Of a stretch of DNA of 64,000 bases, positions 1-14,429 are shown in pieces. This DNA comes from Burkholderia seminalis DSM 23518 (GTDB lineage: Bacteria; Pseudomonadota; Gammaproteobacteria; Burkholderiales; Burkholderiaceae). The number at the start of each line of letters is the position of its first letter. Within the stretch, counting starts at the first letter, position 1. Below the pieces are notes generated by a model. It saw nothing but the letters and a program-made list of their open reading frames with translations. It did no database searches and had not been told where the DNA came from. A program made the position numbers and the translations under genes. The stretch lies in assembly GCF_902832885.1 (NCBI RefSeq), contig NZ_CADFDK010000011.1:62001-126000 (forward strand). Reading direction: 5' to 3'.

Positions 1-1
1 G

Positions 2-187
2 CTGTGCGAGCAGCCGCTCGACGAGCGGCAGGCCGACCAGCTGCAGCAGGCGACGCTCAAGGGCTGGGTGCTCGGCGGCGAGCATTACCGCGAGTGGGCG
101 GCGCGTACCGCGAACCGGCGCGTGTCGCCGTTGCCGCGCGGACGCCCCAGAAAGGTGCGTGAGAACACGCCGCCGATCCAGCAGTAA
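2..187 (+). CDS. C-terminal fragment of a REP-associated tyrosine transposase (Y1/IS200-like), 5' end outside window
   Basis: Sixty-one residues are readable in frame up to a TAA at 185-187; the start lies outside the window. The tail has the form GWVLGGEHYREW followed by a basic end with PLPRGRPRK. I recognise this as the C-terminus usual in RayT-type Y1 transposases, which are single-copy domesticated relatives of IS200/IS605 enzymes that process REP palindromes. The catalytic HUH motif and tyrosine would be upstream and cannot be seen. A strong hairpin follows the stop directly. The family call rests only on the tail, so it is moderate. Confidence 0.5.
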   Translation: MCEQPLDERQADQLQQATLKGWVLGGEHYREWAARTANRRVSPLPRGRPRKVRENTPPIQQ

Positions 188-205
188 TGCCGGAAAGGCG
201 GGCCG

Positions 206-235
206 GAAGCGGCGCTGCGGGCGCCGCTTCTTTTT
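206..235 (+). terminator. Intrinsic terminator after the transposase fragment
   Basis: A perfect 10-bp stem (206-215 with 221-230) has a 5-base loop and is followed by five T. It sits 18 bases after the transposase stop. A REP-like palindrome next to a RayT gene is the alternative reading, but the T run favours a terminator. Confidence 0.75.
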
Positions 236-315
236 GCACCAAAACGATACGTCCCCAATAAAACAGCACCAGATCGATGCGTCTGATTAATTGGGGTTCG
301 ATCAAGCGGTTTTTG

Positions 316-345
316 TTGCTATTTCCTTGATTCGTCGCGTATATT
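316..345 (+). promoter_or_regulatory. Putative sigma-70 promoter for gltBD
   Basis: TTGCTA at 316-321 and TATATT at 340-345 are separated by 18 bases in an AT-rich patch about 130 bases before the gltB start. This is the best match in the 188-475 gap. It is a sequence-only prediction. Confidence 0.45.
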
Positions 346-475
346 CCGAATTCCGGTGGCCCGGGCGAAGCCTGCCCAACCACTGTCGGCCGCGCCGTCT
401 CCCGTCGGGAGCGGGATCGGCGGCAACAAGAAAACGGTTCAACGGCCTCCAGGCCCCCTTTACGACGGTGTCCCC

Positions 476-5179
<4,704 letters not shown>

Positions 5180-5264
5180 GCGACGAACGACATAGCGAAT
5201 GCCGCGCGCGCGTGATTGCCGCGCGCGGCTCCCCCACCCGATACACCGAACAGAAGAGCACCTT

Positions 5265-6731
5265 ATGGGCAAGGCAACCGGTTTTCTGGAGTTCGAACGC
5301 CGCCACGAGGCGTACGAAGCACCGCTCACGCGCGTGAAGCACTACAAGGAATTCGTCGCGGCACTGACCGACGCGGACGCGAAGGTCCAGGGCGCGCGCT
5401 GCATGGATTGCGGCATCCCGTTCTGCAACAACGGCTGCCCGGTCAACAACATCATTCCGGACTTCAACGATCTCGTTTACCGCCAGGACTGGCAGCAGGC
5501 GATCGAAGTCCTGCACTCGACCAACAACTTCCCGGAATTCACGGGCCGCATCTGCCCGGCGCCGTGCGAGGCGGCGTGCACGCTCGGGATCAACAACGAC
5601 CCGGTCGGCATCAAGTCGATCGAGCACGCGATCATCGACAAGGCCTGGGCGGAAGGCTGGGTGAAGCCGCAGCCGGCCGAGCACAAGACCGGCAAGAAGG
5701 TCGCGGTCGTCGGTTCGGGCCCCGCGGGCCTCGCCGCCGCGCAGCAGCTCGCGCGCGCGGGCCACGACGTGACGGTGTTCGAGAAGAACGACCGCGTCGG
5801 CGGCCTGCTGCGTTACGGGATTCCCGACTTCAAGCTCGAGAAGTGGCTGATCGACCGCCGCATGCGCCAGATGGAAGCGGAAGGCGTGACGTTCCGCACC
5901 AGCGTGTTCATCGGCAAGGATCCGCTGCCCGAGTCGATCGGCAGTCTCGCGAAGGAAACGATTTCACCGGACACGCTGAAGGAAGAATTCGACGCGGTCG
6001 TGATCGCGGGCGGTTCGGAAACGCCGCGCGACCTGCCGGTGCCGGGCCGCGAGCTCGCGGGCGTCCATTTCGCGATGGACTTCCTGCCGCAGCAGAACCG
6101 CGTGAATGCCGGCGACAAGCTCGTCGACCAGCTGCTCGCGAAGGGCAAGCACGTGATCGTGATCGGCGGCGGCGATACGGGTTCGGACTGCGTCGGCACG
6201 TCGAACCGTCACGGCGCGAAGCAGGTCACGCAGTTCGAGCTGCTGCCGCAGCCGCCGGAAGAGGAAAACAAGCCGCTCGTGTGGCCGTACTGGCCGATCA
6301 AGCTGCGCACGTCGTCATCGCACGAGGAAGGTTGCGAGCGCGATTGGGCGGTCGCGACGAAGCGTCTCGAAGGCAAGAACGGCAAGGTCGAGAAGCTGAT
6401 CGCGGTGCGCGTCGAGTGGAAGGACGGCAAGATGCAGGAAGTGCCGGGCTCCGAATTCGAGATGAAGGCCGACCTCGTGCTGCTCGCGATGGGCTTCACG
6501 CAGCCGGCGGCGCCGGTGCTCGACGCGTTCGGCGTCGCGAAGGATGCGCGCGGCAATGCGCGTGCGGCGACCGAAGGCGATCGCTCGTACTACACGTCGG
6601 TCGACAAGGTGTTCGCGGCGGGCGACATGCGCCGCGGCCAGTCGCTCGTGGTGTGGGCGATCCGCGAAGGCCGCCAGTGCGCACGCTCGGTCGATGCGTA
6701 CCTGATGGGACATTCGGAACTGCCGCGCTGA
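5265..6731 (+). CDS. gltD: Glutamate synthase (NADPH) small subunit
   Basis: GltD is the flavoprotein that takes electrons from NADPH and passes them to GltB. The product is 488 residues. The N-terminal domain has the cysteine clusters for two 4Fe-4S centres ([13 protein letters not shown] and CPAPCEAAC). An FAD-binding [10 protein letters not shown] motif starts near residue 146, and an NADPH-binding GGGDTGSD motif lies further on. The ATG at 5265 gives the normal N-terminus MGKATGF; the in-frame upstream extension from 5199 is not family-like. A strong terminator follows 28 bases after the stop, ending the gltBD unit. Confidence 0.97.
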   Translation: MGKATGFLEFERRHEAYEAPLTRVKHYKEFVAALTDADAKVQGARCMDCGIPFCNNGCPVNNIIPDFNDLVYRQDWQQAIEVLHSTNNFPEFTGRICPAPCEAACTLGINNDPVGIKSIEHAIIDKAWAEGWVKPQPAEHKTGKKVAVVGSGPAGLAAAQQLARAGHDVTVFEKNDRVGGLLRYGIPDFKLEKWLIDRRMRQMEAEGVTFRTSVFIGKDPLPESIGSLAKETISPDTLKEEFDAVVIAGGSETPRDLPVPGRELAGVHFAMDFLPQQNRVNAGDKLVDQLLAKGKHVIVIGGGDTGSDCVGTSNRHGAKQVTQFELLPQPPEEENKPLVWPYWPIKLRTSSSHEEGCERDWAVATKRLEGKNGKVEKLIAVRVEWKDGKMQEVPGSEFEMKADLVLLAMGFTQPAAPVLDAFGVAKDARGNARAATEGDRSYYTSVDKVFAAGDMRRGQSLVVWAIREGRQCARSVDAYLMGHSELPR

Positions 6732-6758
6732 GCTGGATCGCGCGGGTTTCGACGGAAG

Positions 6759-6789
6759 CCGGGCGTCCGAAAGGGCGCCCGGTTTTTTT
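6759..6789 (+). terminator. Intrinsic terminator of gltBD
   Basis: A 10-bp stem (6759-6768 with 6773-6782, one G-T pair) with a GAAA loop is followed by seven T. Confidence 0.9.
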
Positions 6790-7037
6790 ATGGCTGGCGC
6801 CTGCCGGGGCGCGCCGGTTTCGCGTGCGCGGCGACGCCGTCCGATCGGGTTGCCGTGCCCGCCGGTACGCATCATTTTCGCGAAGCATCGCCTAACCTGA
6901 TGACATCCAGGCGCGATTTCCCGATATCTCAAATCCTTTCGTTTTGTAATATTCCTTGAAAACTGTCATATCATGTCGCCCCTCGGGCCGCGTTCGCGGC
7001 CGACGCACCTGACTGACCCTATTTACAAGGAAACCGG

Positions 7038-8531
7038 ATGGAAGCACTCCTGCAAGCGCTGATCGACGCCGTCAACGGCGTGTTGTGGAATTACGTGCTG
7101 ATCGCGCTGCTGCTCGGCGCCGGCGCGTGGTTCACGCTGCGGTTCCGGATGATCCAGCTGAAGGCGCTGCTCCTCAGCATGAAACTGGTCGGCAGCAAGG
7201 GCGAGCCGGGCAGTATCTCGTCGTTCCAGGCGTTCGCGACGGGGCTCGCGAGCCGCGTCGGCACCGGCAACATCGCCGGCGTCGCGGTCGCGCTGACGGT
7301 CGGCGGCCCGGGCGCGATCTTCTGGATGTGGATGACCGCGCTCGTCGGGATGTCGTCCGCGTTCGTCGAGGCGACGCTCGCGCAGATCTTCAAGGTGTCG
7401 CATCCGGACGGCAGCTTCCGCGGCGGCCCCGCGTACTACATCCAGACGGGCCTGCGTTCGCGCGGCTTCGGCGTGCTGTTCTCGCTGTCGCTGATCCTCG
7501 CGTTCGGTTTCGTGTTCAACGCGGTGCAGGCCAACGCGATCGCCGACGCATTTCATACGTCGTTCGGCTGGAGCCGCGAGACGGTCGGCCTCGGCCTCGT
7601 GCTGCTGTCCGCACCGATCATCTTCGGGGGGATCCGCCGCATCGCGACGGTCGCGCAGGTGATCGTGCCGCTGATGGCGATCGGCTACCTCGCGCTCGCG
7701 GTCTACGCGGTCGCGACGCACATCGCGCTGGTGCCGGACGTGATCGTGCTGATCGTGAAGAGCGCGTTCGGCCTCGAGCAGGCAGCGGGCGGCCTGACCG
7801 GCTATGCGGTGAGCCAGGCGATCGCGATCGGCGTGAAGCGCGGGCTGTTCTCGAACGAGGCGGGGATGGGCAGCGCGCCGAACGCGGCCGCGACCGCGAG
7901 CACGCGGCACCCGGTCACGCAGGGGCTGATCCAGATGCTCGGCGTGTTCGTCGACACGATCGTGATCTGCAGCGCGACCGCGTTCGTGATCCTGCTGTCG
8001 GGCCAGTACGAACTCGGCACCGGAATGGAAGGCGCGGCGCTCACGCAGCGCGCGATCTCGAGCCACGTCGGCGACTGGGGCGGCATCTACATGGCCGTCG
8101 CGATCTTCTTTCTCGCGTTCTCGTCGGTGATCGGCAACTACGCGTATGCGGAAGGCAACGTCGAATTCATCACGAAGCGGCGCGGCGTGCTGCCGCTGTT
8201 CCGCGTCGCGGTGCTCGCGATGGTGATGTTCGGCAGCGTCGGGCAACTGCCGCTCGTCTGGGCGATGGCCGATACGAGCATGGGGCTGATGGCGATCATC
8301 AACCTGATCGCCATCATCGCGCTCGGCAAGTACGCGCACGCCGCGTGGGCCGACTATCGCCGCCAGCGCGCGGCGGGCATCGCCGATCCGGTGTTCACGC
8401 GCAACACGATCCCCGAACTCGCGCGCGTGCTGCCGGCCGACGTGTGGGGCGATCACGGGCCGCTGCCGCAGCGTCCGGCGGCGTCGGCCGACGCGGCCAG
8501 CGCGCCGCGCGGCGCGGTACGCGGGTCATGA
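7038..8531 (+). CDS. Alanine/glycine:cation symporter family protein (AGCS)
   Basis: This is a 497-residue inner-membrane transporter of the AGCS family, which imports alanine or glycine with Na+ or H+. It has about 10-11 hydrophobic segments. Family hallmarks are visible, including the GLASRVGTGNIAGVA stretch near residue 70 and the SNEAGMGSAPNAAA motif near residue 272. The start at 7038 has an AAGGAAA ribosome site 6 bases upstream. The gene overlaps thpR by four bases (ATGA), so the two are translationally coupled although their functions are unrelated. Which amino acid it carries cannot be read from the sequence. Confidence 0.92.
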   Translation: MEALLQALIDAVNGVLWNYVLIALLLGAGAWFTLRFRMIQLKALLLSMKLVGSKGEPGSISSFQAFATGLASRVGTGNIAGVAVALTVGGPGAIFWMWMTALVGMSSAFVEATLAQIFKVSHPDGSFRGGPAYYIQTGLRSRGFGVLFSLSLILAFGFVFNAVQANAIADAFHTSFGWSRETVGLGLVLLSAPIIFGGIRRIATVAQVIVPLMAIGYLALAVYAVATHIALVPDVIVLIVKSAFGLEQAAGGLTGYAVSQAIAIGVKRGLFSNEAGMGSAPNAAATASTRHPVTQGLIQMLGVFVDTIVICSATAFVILLSGQYELGTGMEGAALTQRAISSHVGDWGGIYMAVAIFFLAFSSVIGNYAYAEGNVEFITKRRGVLPLFRVAVLAMVMFGSVGQLPLVWAMADTSMGLMAIINLIAIIALGKYAHAAWADYRRQRAAGIADPVFTRNTIPELARVLPADVWGDHGPLPQRPAASADAASAPRGAVRGS

Positions 8532-9094
8532 ACGGCGACCGGCTCCGTGCGTTCGTCGCGCTGATGCCCGATGCGGCGTCGCGCGACGCGCTGCACGCGT
8601 TGCCGGTCACCCGTGGCGCGCGACGCACGCTGCCCGCGCAACTGCACGTGACGCTCGCATTCATCGGCGCGATCGAGCGCGAACGGTGCGACGCGCTGGC
8701 CGCGCACCTGCCCGCGCTCGCGGCGGCCCATGCGCTGCCGCCGCTGCCGGTCGAGCGGATCGCGTGGTGGCCGAGCCTGCCGCGCGCGCGGCTGATCGTC
8801 GCGGAACTCGCGGCCGATCCCGCGTGCGTCGCGCTGAATGCCGGGTTGTCGGCGGTGCTGCGCGAACTCGGCGTGCTGGCCGACCGGCGGCCGTTCCGCC
8901 CGCACGTGACGCTCGCGCGGCTGCCGCATGACGCGGTCGGCCAGCCCGCGCACGGCGGCGCGCCGGGGCGACAGGTCGTGCTGCGTGTCGACGCGCTGAC
9001 GCTGTTCGAAAGCCGGCTGTCGCATGAAGGCGTGTCGCATCGGCCGATCGCGTCGGCGCCGGTTGCGTGCGCGGATGGTCACGCCGCGCGCTGA
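8528..9094 (+). CDS. thpR: RNA 2',3'-cyclic phosphodiesterase (2H family)
   Basis: ThpR (formerly LigT) belongs to the 2H phosphoesterases and hydrolyses 2',3'-cyclic phosphate ends of RNA to 2'-phosphomonoesters. The 188-residue product has the two HxTx signatures of the family, HVTLAF at residues 40-45 and HVTLAR near residue 129, which form the symmetric active site. The length is normal. The start overlaps the stop of the upstream transporter (ATGA), which fixes the start codon. The next gene is convergent and no clear terminator hairpin separates them. Confidence 0.9.
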   Translation: MNGDRLRAFVALMPDAASRDALHALPVTRGARRTLPAQLHVTLAFIGAIERERCDALAAHLPALAAAHALPPLPVERIAWWPSLPRARLIVAELAADPACVALNAGLSAVLRELGVLADRRPFRPHVTLARLPHDAVGQPAHGGAPGRQVVLRVDALTLFESRLSHEGVSHRPIASAPVACADGHAAR

Positions 9095-9203
9095 GCGGTT
9101 TCCGCGATGCGGGGCGAAGGCCGGCCATCATCGACAGCTTGCCGGACAAACCGTCTGGACCCGATGGGGCGACGCCGCCGCCCGACGTCCGGCCTGCTGC
9201 GTT

Positions 9204-10487
9204 CTAACGTCGGTAGCGCGCGAGCGTCAGGCCGGACAGATCGATCTCCGGCTCGTGTCCGGTGACGAGGTCCGCCAGCACCTTCCCCGAACCCATCGAC
9301 ATCGCCCAGCCCGTCGAGCCGTGGCCGACGTTGAGCCAGAGCCCGTCGATCCCGCTGGCGCCCAGCAGCGGAGGCCCGTCGGGCGTCATCGGCCGGCGGC
9401 CGACCCAGAAGCGCGCCGAGGCCCGATCGGCGGCCGCCGGAAACCAGTCGTCGAGCACCTTCATCAGCGTATCGAGCGCCTGCTGACGCAGCGCCGCGCG
9501 CCGGTTGCCGAGTTCCGCGGTGCCCGCGACGCGCAGCGTCGGGCCGAAGCGCGTGATCGCCGTCTTCAGTGATTCGTCCATCAGCGCGGCGCACGGCGCT
9601 TTTTCCTCGTCGACGACTTCGAGCGTGGCGGAATAGCCTTTCACCGGATACAGCGGCACGTCGATTCCATGCGGCCGCAGCAGGCCGGCGCTGTCGACGC
9701 CAAGCGCGACGACGATCGCGTCGGCGGCGAGCATCGCATCGCGTGGCGTGGCATCGCCCGCGGCGCGCGAATCGACCCGCACGCCGCGCACCTTGCCGCC
9801 CGCGACGTCGAGCGCGCGGATCTCGGTGCGAAAGCGGAACGTCACGCCGTTCGCCTCGCACAGCGCCCGCAGTTCGCGCGTGAAGCGGGCGCAGTCGCCG
9901 GCTTCGTCGTCGGGCAGGTAGATGCCGCCGACAGGCGCCTGTCGCGCCCAGCGCAGGCCCGGCTCGATCGCCGTGCAGCCGGCCGCGTCGAGTTCGCGAA
10001 ACGCGATGCCGGCGTCGCGCAGCACCTTCAGCGCGGGCTGCACCATCTCGACGTCGAACGCGCCGCGCAGCAGTTGCAGGTAGCCGCGGCTCGCGCCGTA
10101 GTCGAACGGATAACGCTCGCGAAACGCATGCAGGCATGCGCGGCTGTAATACGCGACGCGCTGCATCCGCTGCTTGTTCACGCGGAACCGTTCGAACTCG
10201 CATTCGCGCAGCCAGCGCGCGATCCAGCGCCACTGCGCGGCATCGAGCGTCGGCCGGAAGATCAGCGGCGACGCGGGCTTGAACAGGTACTTGAGGATCT
10301 TGCCGGGCATCCCGGGCGCGGCCCACGGCGTCACGTAGCCGGGCGCGATCACGCCCGCGTTGCCGAGGCTCGTCGCTCGCGCGACGTCGGCCTCGCGTTC
10401 GATCACGGTGACGTCGCAGCCTGCTTCGCGCAGGTGCCAGGCGGTGGTGACGCCGATCACGCCGGCGCCCAGAACGATCACGTGCAT
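9204..10487 (-). CDS. D-amino acid dehydrogenase (DadA-type FAD oxidoreductase)
   Basis: The product is 427 residues, the usual length for the DadA small subunit, which deaminates D-amino acids such as D-alanine to keto acids and feeds electrons to the respiratory chain. The N-terminus has the FAD-binding dinucleotide motif GAGVIGVTTAWHL (residues 8-20) followed by an acidic residue. The DAO fold ends with a conserved NVGHGSTGWAMSMGSGK segment. No dadX racemase or Lrp-type regulator adjoins it, so this may be a paralogue of the main DadA; I leave the symbol open. It lies 25 bases beyond the stop of the upstream MFS gene on the same strand and is probably co-transcribed with it. Confidence 0.85.
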   Translation of the reverse strand: MHVIVLGAGVIGVTTAWHLREAGCDVTVIEREADVARATSLGNAGVIAPGYVTPWAAPGMPGKILKYLFKPASPLIFRPTLDAAQWRWIARWLRECEFERFRVNKQRMQRVAYYSRACLHAFRERYPFDYGASRGYLQLLRGAFDVEMVQPALKVLRDAGIAFRELDAAGCTAIEPGLRWARQAPVGGIYLPDDEAGDCARFTRELRALCEANGVTFRFRTEIRALDVAGGKVRGVRVDSRAAGDATPRDAMLAADAIVVALGVDSAGLLRPHGIDVPLYPVKGYSATLEVVDEEKAPCAALMDESLKTAITRFGPTLRVAGTAELGNRRAALRQQALDTLMKVLDDWFPAAADRASARFWVGRRPMTPDGPPLLGASGIDGLWLNVGHGSTGWAMSMGSGKVLADLVTGHEPEIDLSGLTLARYRR

Positions 10488-10512
10488 GCGGTTTCCTGGG
10501 CGAAGCAGTTGA

Positions 10513-11775
10513 TCACGACGCGACGGCCGGATCGTCGACGAGCGACTTGCCGCGCGTTTCCGGCAGCACGAGCGCGGCGACGATCACGAGCAGGTAGCCG
10601 CCGCCCGCCACGAGGCCGATCGCCTTCACGAGCGACATCGACTGCGACAGCGCGCCGACGAGGATCGGGAAGAACGAGCCGAGCCCGCGGCCAAGGTTGT
10701 AGCAGAAGCCCTGGCCCGAGCCGCGGATCGCGCCCGGATACAGTTCCGACAGGTACGCGCCGACGCCCGCGAAAATCCCCTGCACGACGATGCCGAGCGG
10801 GAAGCCGAGCAGCAGCATCGCGGTATCGGTGATCGGCAGCATCGTGTATGCCATGCCGAGCGAGAACGAGCCGATCGCGAACAGGATGAACGACGCGCGG
10901 CGGCCGAGCCGGTCGGACAGGATCGCGCCGACCACGTAGCCGACGAACGAGCCGACGATCAGCACGACCAGATAGCCGCTCGTGTTGAACACCGACAGGT
11001 GGCGGACGGTTTTCAGGTAGGTGGGCAGCCACGTCGTGATCGCGTAGTAGCCGCCGAGCATGCCGGTGCACAGCGCGCTGCCGAACAGCGTCGCGCGCAG
11101 GTGCGGCGGCGAGAAGATCTCGAGGAAGTGGCCCGACACGCGGCCCTCGTCGCGCGCGCGGCGCGTGGCCGTGTAGATGTCGGGATCGTTGACGTTGCGG
11201 CGGATGTACAGGATCCACAGCGCGGGCGCGATGCCGATCCAGAAGCACGCGCGCCACGCGAGCTGCTCGGGCAGCAGCGCGAAGAATGCCCAGTAGAGGA
11301 TCGCGGCCGCGCCCCAGCCGAACGACCAGCTGCTCTGCACGGTGCCGACGGCCTTTGCGCGATGCTCGGGCGAGCGGATCGTCTCGGCCATCATGATCGT
11401 CACGACCGACCATTCGCCGCCGAAGCCGAAGCCCTGCAGCGTGCGGGTGGCGAGCAGCTGCCAGAACGAATGCGTGAACCCGGACAGGCACGTGAACAGC
11501 GCGAACGTCGCGATCGTCCACTGCAGCACGCGCACGCGGCCATAGCGGTCGGCGAGGATGCCGGCGACCCAGCCGCCGATCGCCGACGAGATCAGCGAAC
11601 TCGTCGCGATCATCCCCGCCTCGCTCTTCGACATGCCCCAGGTCGCGATCAGCGTCGGAATCAGGAACGAATAGATCATGAAGTCGAACGCATCGACCGC
11701 GTAGCCGCCGAAGCCGGCGTACAGCGTCCGGCGCTCGCGCGTCGACAGTTCGTTGAACCACTGGAATGCCTGCAT
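10513..11775 (-). CDS. MFS transporter (SHS/AAHS-like, 12 TM)
   Basis: This is a 420-residue major facilitator with about 12 predicted membrane spans and the MFS loop signature ADRYGRVRV between helices 2 and 3, repeated as SDRLGRRAS in the second half. The FGFGGEWSV segment near residue 120 is typical of sialic-acid/organic-acid MFS subfamilies. I chose the ATG at 11775 because a purine-rich GAGAGGGGG site lies just upstream on the minus strand; the longer ORF adds an arginine-rich stretch with no family likeness. Its position directly upstream of a D-amino acid dehydrogenase suggests uptake of the dehydrogenase substrate, but this is inference only. Confidence 0.85.
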   Translation of the reverse strand: MQAFQWFNELSTRERRTLYAGFGGYAVDAFDFMIYSFLIPTLIATWGMSKSEAGMIATSSLISSAIGGWVAGILADRYGRVRVLQWTIATFALFTCLSGFTHSFWQLLATRTLQGFGFGGEWSVVTIMMAETIRSPEHRAKAVGTVQSSWSFGWGAAAILYWAFFALLPEQLAWRACFWIGIAPALWILYIRRNVNDPDIYTATRRARDEGRVSGHFLEIFSPPHLRATLFGSALCTGMLGGYYAITTWLPTYLKTVRHLSVFNTSGYLVVLIVGSFVGYVVGAILSDRLGRRASFILFAIGSFSLGMAYTMLPITDTAMLLLGFPLGIVVQGIFAGVGAYLSELYPGAIRGSGQGFCYNLGRGLGSFFPILVGALSQSMSLVKAIGLVAGGGYLLVIVAALVLPETRGKSLVDDPAVAS

Positions 11776-11898
11776 GCTTGCCGCCCCCTCTCGTCTTGTC
11801 TCGCGCTGCCGCGTGGCGGTTATTTTACGGGCGCGGCCCCGCGCGCCAAAAAGGCGGGGACGGGTTCGTGCGGGCAAGGAGGGGGAGGGAAGGACGCG

Positions 11899-12663
11899 TC
11901 AGAGCGTCAGGCCGCCGTCGACGTGAATGACCTGGCCGGTGATCTGCCGCGCCGCATCGGACAACAGGAATGCGATCAGCGCGGCGACATCGTCGGGTTC
12001 GGCGATCCGGCCGAGCGGTGTCGCCTGTTCGGCCTGCGCCCACGCGGCGGCGTTGCCGGCGCTCGGGCCGTGGTCCTTGCGCGTGAAGCCCGGCGCGACG
12101 GCGTTCACGGTGATGCCGCGCGCGGCGAATTCGGCGGCCGCCGAGCGCACGAGCGATTCGAGCGCGGCTTTCGCGGCGGCGGTCGCCGCGAACGGCGCAT
12201 CGGCGCGGTAACGGTGCGCGACGAACGAGCTGACCGCGACGATGCGCGGGGCGACCGACGCTTCGAGCAGCGGCCGCGCGCGGCCCGCGAGCGCCGAGAA
12301 CGCGCCGGGCATCGCCGTGAAGGCGCACGCGAGCGTGTCCGCGGAAAGATCGGAAAAGGATTGCCGCGCGGCGAAGCCGGCGTTCGCGACGAGCTGGTCG
12401 AGCCCGCCGAAGCGCGTGGCGGTGGTATCGACGAGCGCGGCGGCAAGACCCGGTTCGCCGAGATCGCCGGTCAGCGTGATGCATTCGGCGCCGGCCGTCG
12501 TGCACGCACGGGCGACTTCGGCGAGCCGCGCCCGCGCGGAATCGTCCGCGCCGCGCGCATGCAGCGCCAGCGCGATGCCGGGCGCCGCGAGCCGTCGTGC
12601 GAGCGCCGCGCCGATCCCCGCGCCTGCGCCGGTGATCAGCGCGATGCGCGCGCGTGCGCTCAC
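11899..12663 (-). CDS. SDR family oxidoreductase-like protein lacking the catalytic tyrosine
   Basis: This 254-residue protein has a short-chain dehydrogenase/reductase fold. The nucleotide site TGAGAGIG is at residues 11-18, an NAG motif follows, and the C-terminus ends in the common HVDGGLTL. In the active-site helix the lysine is present (Lys165), but the position four residues before it, normally the catalytic tyrosine, is Thr161 (FAATAAAK). Ser145/Ser146 are present. It may be a non-canonical reductase or a binding protein. The start is a GTG at 12661-12663 that overlaps the stop of the upstream ABC transporter (GTGA), so it is translationally coupled to that gene. Confidence 0.85.
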   Translation of the reverse strand: MSARARIALITGAGAGIGAALARRLAAPGIALALHARGADDSARARLAEVARACTTAGAECITLTGDLGEPGLAAALVDTTATRFGGLDQLVANAGFAARQSFSDLSADTLACAFTAMPGAFSALAGRARPLLEASVAPRIVAVSSFVAHRYRADAPFAATAAAKAALESLVRSAAAEFAARGITVNAVAPGFTRKDHGPSAGNAAAWAQAEQATPLGRIAEPDDVAALIAFLLSDAARQITGQVIHVDGGLTL

Positions 12664-14429
12664 GCGGCGACCTTGTCGCCGGCGTTCGCGCGTTCGACGT
12701 TGATCGTGCCGACGTGGAACGCGGCCAGCGACTCGCGGTGCGCGATGCTGACGATCGCGGCCTTCGGCAGCCGTTCGGCGAACAGGTGATACAGGCGTGC
12801 CTCGTTGTCGGCGTCGAGCGCGCTGGTGGCTTCGTCGAGGAACAGGAAGTCGGGCTTGTGCAGCAGCACGCGCGCGCCGGCAAGACGCTGCTGCTCGCCG
12901 GGCGACAGCACGCGCGTCCAGTGCGCGGTCTCGTCTAGGCGCTCGACGTAATCCTCGAGGCGGCACGCGCGCAGCGCGTCGCGGCAGGCTTCGTCGCTGA
13001 ACGTGTCGGGTGTCGCCGGATAGGTGAGCGCGGCCTTCAGCGTGCCGATCGGCAGGTAGCTCGTCTGCGGCACGAACATCATCCGCGCGCCGACCGGCGC
13101 ATCGATCGCACCGTCGCCGAACGGCCACAGGCCCGCGAGCGCGCGCATGAACGTGCTCTTGCCGGAACCCGACTTGCCGATCACGAGCCAGCGCGAGCCC
13201 GGCTCGATCGTCACGTTGCCGATGTCGGCGAGCGCGTTGCCGTTCGGCAGCGCGAGCTTCAGCGCCGACGTCGACAGCTTCGCGTCGTCGATGTAGTGCA
13301 GGTTGATGCCGCCGTGCTCGGTCGCGGGCGACAGGCTTTCCTTCAGGTGCGACGTGCCCATCACGCGCTTGAATTCGCGCAGACGGTTGACGGTGGCGCG
13401 CCATTCGACAAGGGTCGAGTAGCTGTTGATGAACCACGAGAACGAATCGCTGACGGTGCCGAACGCGGACGAGATCTGCATCAGCACGCCGAACGAGAAC
13501 GCGCCCGCGAAATAGCGCGGCGCGGCGACGACGAGCGGGAAGATGATCGCGATCTGCCCGTAGAAGCTCAGCACGAACGTGAGCCGCTTCGTGTACTTCA
13601 TCACGCGCCACCAGTTGTCGCGGATGCGCATGAAGAGGCCCTGCGCGTTGGCCGCCTCGGTCTTCTCGCCGTCGTAGAACGCGATCTGCTCGGCGTTCTC
13701 GCGCACGCGGATCAGCCCGAAGCGGAAATCGGCCTCGACGCGCTGCTGCTGGTAGTTGATCGACACCAACGGATGGCCGACCTTCTGGATGATCAGCGAG
13801 CCGATCACCGCGTACAGCGCGGCCGCCCACACCATGTAGCCGGGAATCGAGATCGGCGTCGCGCCGAGCGTGAACGTCAGCGCACCGGCGAGCGACCACA
13901 GGATCGTGATGAACGACACGAGCGTGACGACCGTCGACAGCAGGTCGAGCGACAGCGCGAGCGTCGTGGTCGCGAACGACTGGAGGTCGTCGGTGATCCG
14001 CTGGTCGGGGTTGTCCGCGAGGCGGTCGCGTTCGATCCGGTAGAACGCGCGATCGCCGAGCCACTGGCCGAGGAAGCGGTCGGTGAGCCACTGGCGCCAG
14101 CGGAAGCCGAGCAGCTGCCGCAGGTAGCGGCCGTACACCGCGAGGATGATGAACGCGAACGCGAGCGCGGAGAACTGCATCAGCAGATTCGGGAAGTCGT
14201 GGACGTCCTTCGACTGCAGCGCGTTGTAGAACTCGGCGTTCCACTTGTTCAGCCGGACGTTGATCCAGACCACGCAGAGGTTGATCGCGATGATCGTGAC
14301 CAGCAGGCCCCACGCGATTTTCCATTCGGACGATACCCAGTAGGGCTTGATGAGGCTCCATGCGGATACCGGGCGCTCGTCCTGCGGCGCGTCGGAGGCG
14401 GAGCGGACGGGATCGATCGATTGGGTCAT
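12660..14429 (-). CDS. ABC transporter, fused permease and ATPase (SbmA/BacA-like, YddA type)
   Basis: This 589-residue half-transporter has an N-terminal SbmA/BacA-type membrane domain (residues about 25-370, roughly six spans) and a C-terminal ATPase. The ATPase shows Walker A GKSGSGKS, a signature LSPGEQQR and Walker B FLFLDEATSALD. Homologues such as YddA and the Mycobacterium BacA type move peptides, vitamin B12 or lipids; the substrate here is unknown. The start ATG at 14429 is the only one upstream of the family N-terminus. It is the first gene of a minus-strand pair with the SDR gene and diverges from the thiamin operon. Confidence 0.9.
   Translation of the reverse strand: MTQSIDPVRSASDAPQDERPVSAWSLIKPYWVSSEWKIAWGLLVTIIAINLCVVWINVRLNKWNAEFYNALQSKDVHDFPNLLMQFSALAFAFIILAVYGRYLRQLLGFRWRQWLTDRFLGQWLGDRAFYRIERDRLADNPDQRITDDLQSFATTTLALSLDLLSTVVTLVSFITILWSLAGALTFTLGATPISIPGYMVWAAALYAVIGSLIIQKVGHPLVSINYQQQRVEADFRFGLIRVRENAEQIAFYDGEKTEAANAQGLFMRIRDNWWRVMKYTKRLTFVLSFYGQIAIIFPLVVAAPRYFAGAFSFGVLMQISSAFGTVSDSFSWFINSYSTLVEWRATVNRLREFKRVMGTSHLKESLSPATEHGGINLHYIDDAKLSTSALKLALPNGNALADIGNVTIEPGSRWLVIGKSGSGKSTFMRALAGLWPFGDGAIDAPVGARMMFVPQTSYLPIGTLKAALTYPATPDTFSDEACRDALRACRLEDYVERLDETAHWTRVLSPGEQQRLAGARVLLHKPDFLFLDEATSALDADNEARLYHLFAERLPKAAIVSIAHRESLAAFHVGTINVERANAGDKVAA

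Noticed and set aside
7023-8456. Long minus-strand ORF opposite the AGCS symporter
   Set aside because: Shadow frame; the plus strand has clear AGCS motifs.
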